From assembly GCA_030653335.1 (NCBI GenBank), contig JAURZP010000241.1, positions 1 to 7,932 on the forward strand: 7,932 nucleotides of DNA, in the 5' to 3' direction. The stretch comes from Methanoregula sp. Lineage in GTDB: Archaea; Halobacteriota; Methanomicrobia; Methanomicrobiales; Methanospirillaceae. This document shows, piece by piece, positions 6,234-7,932 of the stretch. The translations under genes were made by a program, and so were the position numbers. Positions within the stretch are counted from its first letter, which is position 1. Each line of letters opens with the position of its first letter. Below the pieces are notes generated by a model, which ran no database searches, had not been told where the DNA came from, and saw only the letters and a list, made by a program, of their open reading frames with translations.

Positions 6234-7385
6234 ATGAAATATATCGTCATTTGCGGGGATGGCATGGCAGATGAGCCGATTGCCGAGCTCGGCGGAAAAA
6301 CACCGCTTGAATATGCAAAAACCCCGAACATGGACCGGATGGCACGCGAGGGTGCCTGCGGACTGCTCCGCACGATTCCGGATAATTTTGAAGCGGGCAG
6401 CGATATTGCCAATATGTCCATTCTCGGGTATGCCCCGGACAAATACTATACCGGCAGGGGGCCGCTTGAAGCGTTGAGCATGGGAGTTGACCTTGCACCG
6501 GGCGATGTGGCGTACCGCTGCAACCTCGTGACTGTGGAGGATAATACCATGGTGGATTTCTCTGCCGGACATATCTCCAGTGCAGAGGGAGCAGAACTCT
6601 TCTCATCTCTCCAGCAGGAAATCCCTGTCGTGATGGTCAAAGCAGGGGTCAGCTACCGCAACCTGCTCGTTGTCCATAATGGAAAAGGGGCAGCAACAAC
6701 TCCTCCGCATGATATTGTCGGGCAGGGGCTCTCTCCTTACCTGCCAAAGGGAGGCGATGCTGAACTGCTCCTGCAGTGCATGGAAAAAAGCCGACATGTG
6801 TTCGATCGCCATCCGGTAAATGCAGACCGGAAAAAGGCAGGGAAGCGCATGGCCACCCGGATCTGGCCGTGGAGCGGAGGTCACAAGCCGGCATTTCCCC
6901 TGTTCTTTAAGAAGTACGGGAAAAAAGGTGGCATCATCTCCGCAGTTGATCTCCTGAAAGGGATTGGGCACTGCGCAGGAATGGAAGTGATCCGGGTTCC
7001 GGGAGCAACCGGCTACCTTGATACGGATTACGATGCGAAAGCGCGGTACGCGCTCGAAGCGATGGGGCACTTAGACTTCCTCTACCTGCACATCGAAGCA
7101 CCTGATGAAGCCGGGCACATGGGGAGTATTGAGGAGAAATTAAAGGCGATCGAGCGGGTGGACGATGTTGTCGGGATGATCCTTGAAAATTTTGACGGTG
7201 TTGTGGCCGTACTTCCGGATCATCCGACACCGATCCGGGCAAAGACGCATACCCGGGATCCGGTGCCTTTTGTTGTGCTCGGGAAAGGGAAAGACGATAC
7301 TTTGGAATTCTCAGAGATGGCAGCCCGGTCAGGTGGGCTTGGTTCGAAAATCGCAGTGGATTTCCTGAGTTATTTATTCAGCTGA
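6234..7385 (+). CDS. apgM: 2,3-bisphosphoglycerate-independent phosphoglycerate mutase, archaeal type
   Basis: Interconverts 3-phosphoglycerate and 2-phosphoglycerate in glycolysis/gluconeogenesis without bisphosphoglycerate. It belongs to the metal-dependent alkaline-phosphatase superfamily. The 383 residues are close to the family's ~400. Metal and active-site features are visible: GDGMAD (8-13), the likely Ser nucleophile S56 in AGSDIANMSILGY, TGRGPLEA (73-80), HIEAPDEAGHMG (286-297), LPDHPTPI (327-334) and a final metal His in KTHTRDPVPF. A GAGG seven bases before the ATG serves as ribosome-binding site, and the gene follows the epimerase by 12 bases. It complements por: pyruvate made by Por enters gluconeogenesis through this step. 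All key motifs appear intact. Confidence 0.95.
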   Translation: MKYIVICGDGMADEPIAELGGKTPLEYAKTPNMDRMAREGACGLLRTIPDNFEAGSDIANMSILGYAPDKYYTGRGPLEALSMGVDLAPGDVAYRCNLVTVEDNTMVDFSAGHISSAEGAELFSSLQQEIPVVMVKAGVSYRNLLVVHNGKGAATTPPHDIVGQGLSPYLPKGGDAELLLQCMEKSRHVFDRHPVNADRKKAGKRMATRIWPWSGGHKPAFPLFFKKYGKKGGIISAVDLLKGIGHCAGMEVIRVPGATGYLDTDYDAKARYALEAMGHLDFLYLHIEAPDEAGHMGSIEEKLKAIERVDDVVGMILENFDGVVAVLPDHPTPIRAKTHTRDPVPFVVLGKGKDDTLEFSEMAARSGGLGSKIAVDFLSYLFS

Positions 7386-7501
7386 AAAAAGTAGTGTGGC
7401 ATCAGTACCCTGCTTCATCACCAATCAGTGGGGGTAACTTTCATCATTTGCGCACACTTTACAGCGGATACTATGTATTCTCAAACTGTTAATTCTCATC
7501 C

Positions 7502-7762
7502 ATGCCATACCAGATCATTTATGCCGGTGCGTACCTGAACGGGCAGGTCCGGGCTGGAATCATTACCCAGGAAGATGCTGATCTTATCCACGAATTTTGC
7601 GAAGAGCGGAAAGCAACAAAGCATATCGCTGAGGCAACCGCCCTGGTCACTTCGAAGGGTCTATCAAAGTTTGCGCCATCGATTGCACCCTTCAAACAGT
7701 GTACGACTTTAGACATAATTAAGGGTATCAATTCCGTTGAAACACAGATTTCGCACCCTTAG
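7502..7762 (+). CDS. 86-residue protein resembling an N-terminal tyrosine-recombinase domain; probable remnant
   Basis: Residues such as MPYQIIYAGAYL, then ITQEDADLIHEFCEERKAT and APFKQCTTLDIIKGINSVE, resemble the N-terminal core-binding (SAM-like) region of integrase/recombinase proteins common in Methanomicrobiales and related methanogens, where an ITxEDADLIREF-type helix is followed by an IGPF..TIADLYKGIE-type stretch. That match is from memory. The catalytic domain with its Arg...His-x-x-Arg...Tyr residues is absent: the frame stops at 7760-7762, and no other frame downstream continues it before the next gene. It is either a decayed integrase or a stand-alone DNA-binding fragment. The ATG at 7502 lacks a Shine-Dalgarno, but ATACTATGTA about 29 bases upstream could be a weak TATA box. 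Expression is uncertain. Confidence 0.5.
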   Translation: MPYQIIYAGAYLNGQVRAGIITQEDADLIHEFCEERKATKHIAEATALVTSKGLSKFAPSIAPFKQCTTLDIIKGINSVETQISHP

Positions 7763-7836
7763 AAAATAGGATTTATAACGGCAATTATCCCTAAATCTTA
7801 GATATATATCTTAGAATACTATATCTTCTAAGCACA
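7763..7836. promoter_or_regulatory. AT-rich region with repeated ATCTTAGA boxes and TATA elements
   Basis: This 74-base gap is much more AT-rich than the genes around it. ATCTTAGA occurs at 7795-7802 and 7808-7815, separated by TATAT, with a degenerate third copy ATCTTCTA at 7823-7830. The core GATATATATC (7801-7810) is a palindrome, and CTTAGAA (7810-7816) is matched by its reverse complement TTCTAAG (7826-7832). TTTATAA (7772-7778) and TATATAT (7803-7809) are box A candidates; the latter is ~30 bases before the ATG at 7837. It reads as a promoter with an overlapping operator for the gene that follows, though a recombination site is also possible. Confidence 0.45.
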
Positions 7837-7932
7837 ATGGAAATCCAATCCCCCGTAGGAAGCCATATGCTAAAATGGCTCAAACCACGCAACCGCCAAG
7901 GACAACAATTTTACAACGGTGTAGCCAAACTG
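7837..7932 (+). CDS. start of an unrecognised protein, cut by the window edge
   Basis: An ATG at 7837 opens a frame that stays open for 32 codons to the window end. It begins MEIQSPVGSHMLKWLKPRN and continues with Gln-rich sequence. I do not recognise it. All four glutamine codons are CAA, and CTA and GTA also appear, whereas the metabolic genes here mostly use CAG, CTC/CTT and GTC/GTT; this suggests a different origin. The AT-rich repeat region directly upstream could provide its promoter. With only 96 bases visible, coding status rests on the open frame and the promoter-like context. Confidence 0.45.
   Translation, partial: MEIQSPVGSHMLKWLKPRNRQGQQFYNGVAKL

Noticed and set aside
5814..6572. 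Long minus-strand frames opposite the epimerase and apgM
   Set aside because: They are shadows of well-supported plus-strand genes, with no family motifs of their own.
7386..7501. Possible terminator or regulatory element after apgM
   Set aside because: I see only a distant 6-base inverted match (AGTGTG/CACACT) and no T-tract, so no terminator is called.
1..7932. CRISPR arrays, rRNA genes or complete insertion sequences
   Set aside because: No regularly spaced repeats, rRNA-like sequence or intact transposase was seen on either strand.

Overview
The window looks like chromosomal DNA of a methanogenic archaeon, most likely of the order Methanomicrobiales. This is an inference from four things. 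The gene set includes a four-subunit archaeal-type pyruvate:ferredoxin oxidoreductase and a protein resembling methanogenesis marker 12. The phosphoglycerate mutase is of the archaeal cofactor-independent type. The tRNA-Val has no encoded CCA. Several genes have a TATA-like box 26-30 bases before the start codon and no Shine-Dalgarno sequence, as in leaderless archaeal transcripts.

Layout. (1) Positions 1-1322 form an accessory edge. A Fic-domain protein is cut by the left window edge and overlaps a short reading frame that may be the broken start of a type I restriction HsdR gene. A perfect 28-bp palindrome and a nested imperfect hairpin follow in otherwise empty sequence. (2) A tRNA-Val(UAC) gene lies on the minus strand at 1323-1396. 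(3) A tightly packed minus-strand block follows. Its transcription order is the marker-12-like ASKHA protein (5246 down to 4374), then porG, porD, porA and porB (4332 down to 1471), ending in a T8 tract. (4) On the plus strand, an NAD-dependent sugar-nucleotide epimerase (5286-6221) and apgM (6234-7385) form an apparent two-gene operon, divergent from the marker-12 gene across only 39 bases. (5) The right end, 7386-7932, looks accessory again. It holds a short ORF resembling only the N-terminal domain of an archaeal tyrosine recombinase, an AT-rich repeat-bearing stretch, and the start of an unrecognised gene with different codon choice.

How the genes work together. The Por complex interconverts pyruvate + CoA with acetyl-CoA + CO2 using ferredoxin. 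In methanogens growing on CO2 or acetate it mainly makes pyruvate. ApgM interconverts 3- and 2-phosphoglycerate in the gluconeogenic/glycolytic route fed by that pyruvate. The epimerase acts on nucleotide sugars derived from the hexose pool. The core is thus central carbon metabolism flanked on both sides by signs of gene exchange and decay. I did not find a convincing complete new system. The best leads are the two flanks and the uncharacterised marker-12 protein directly upstream of por.
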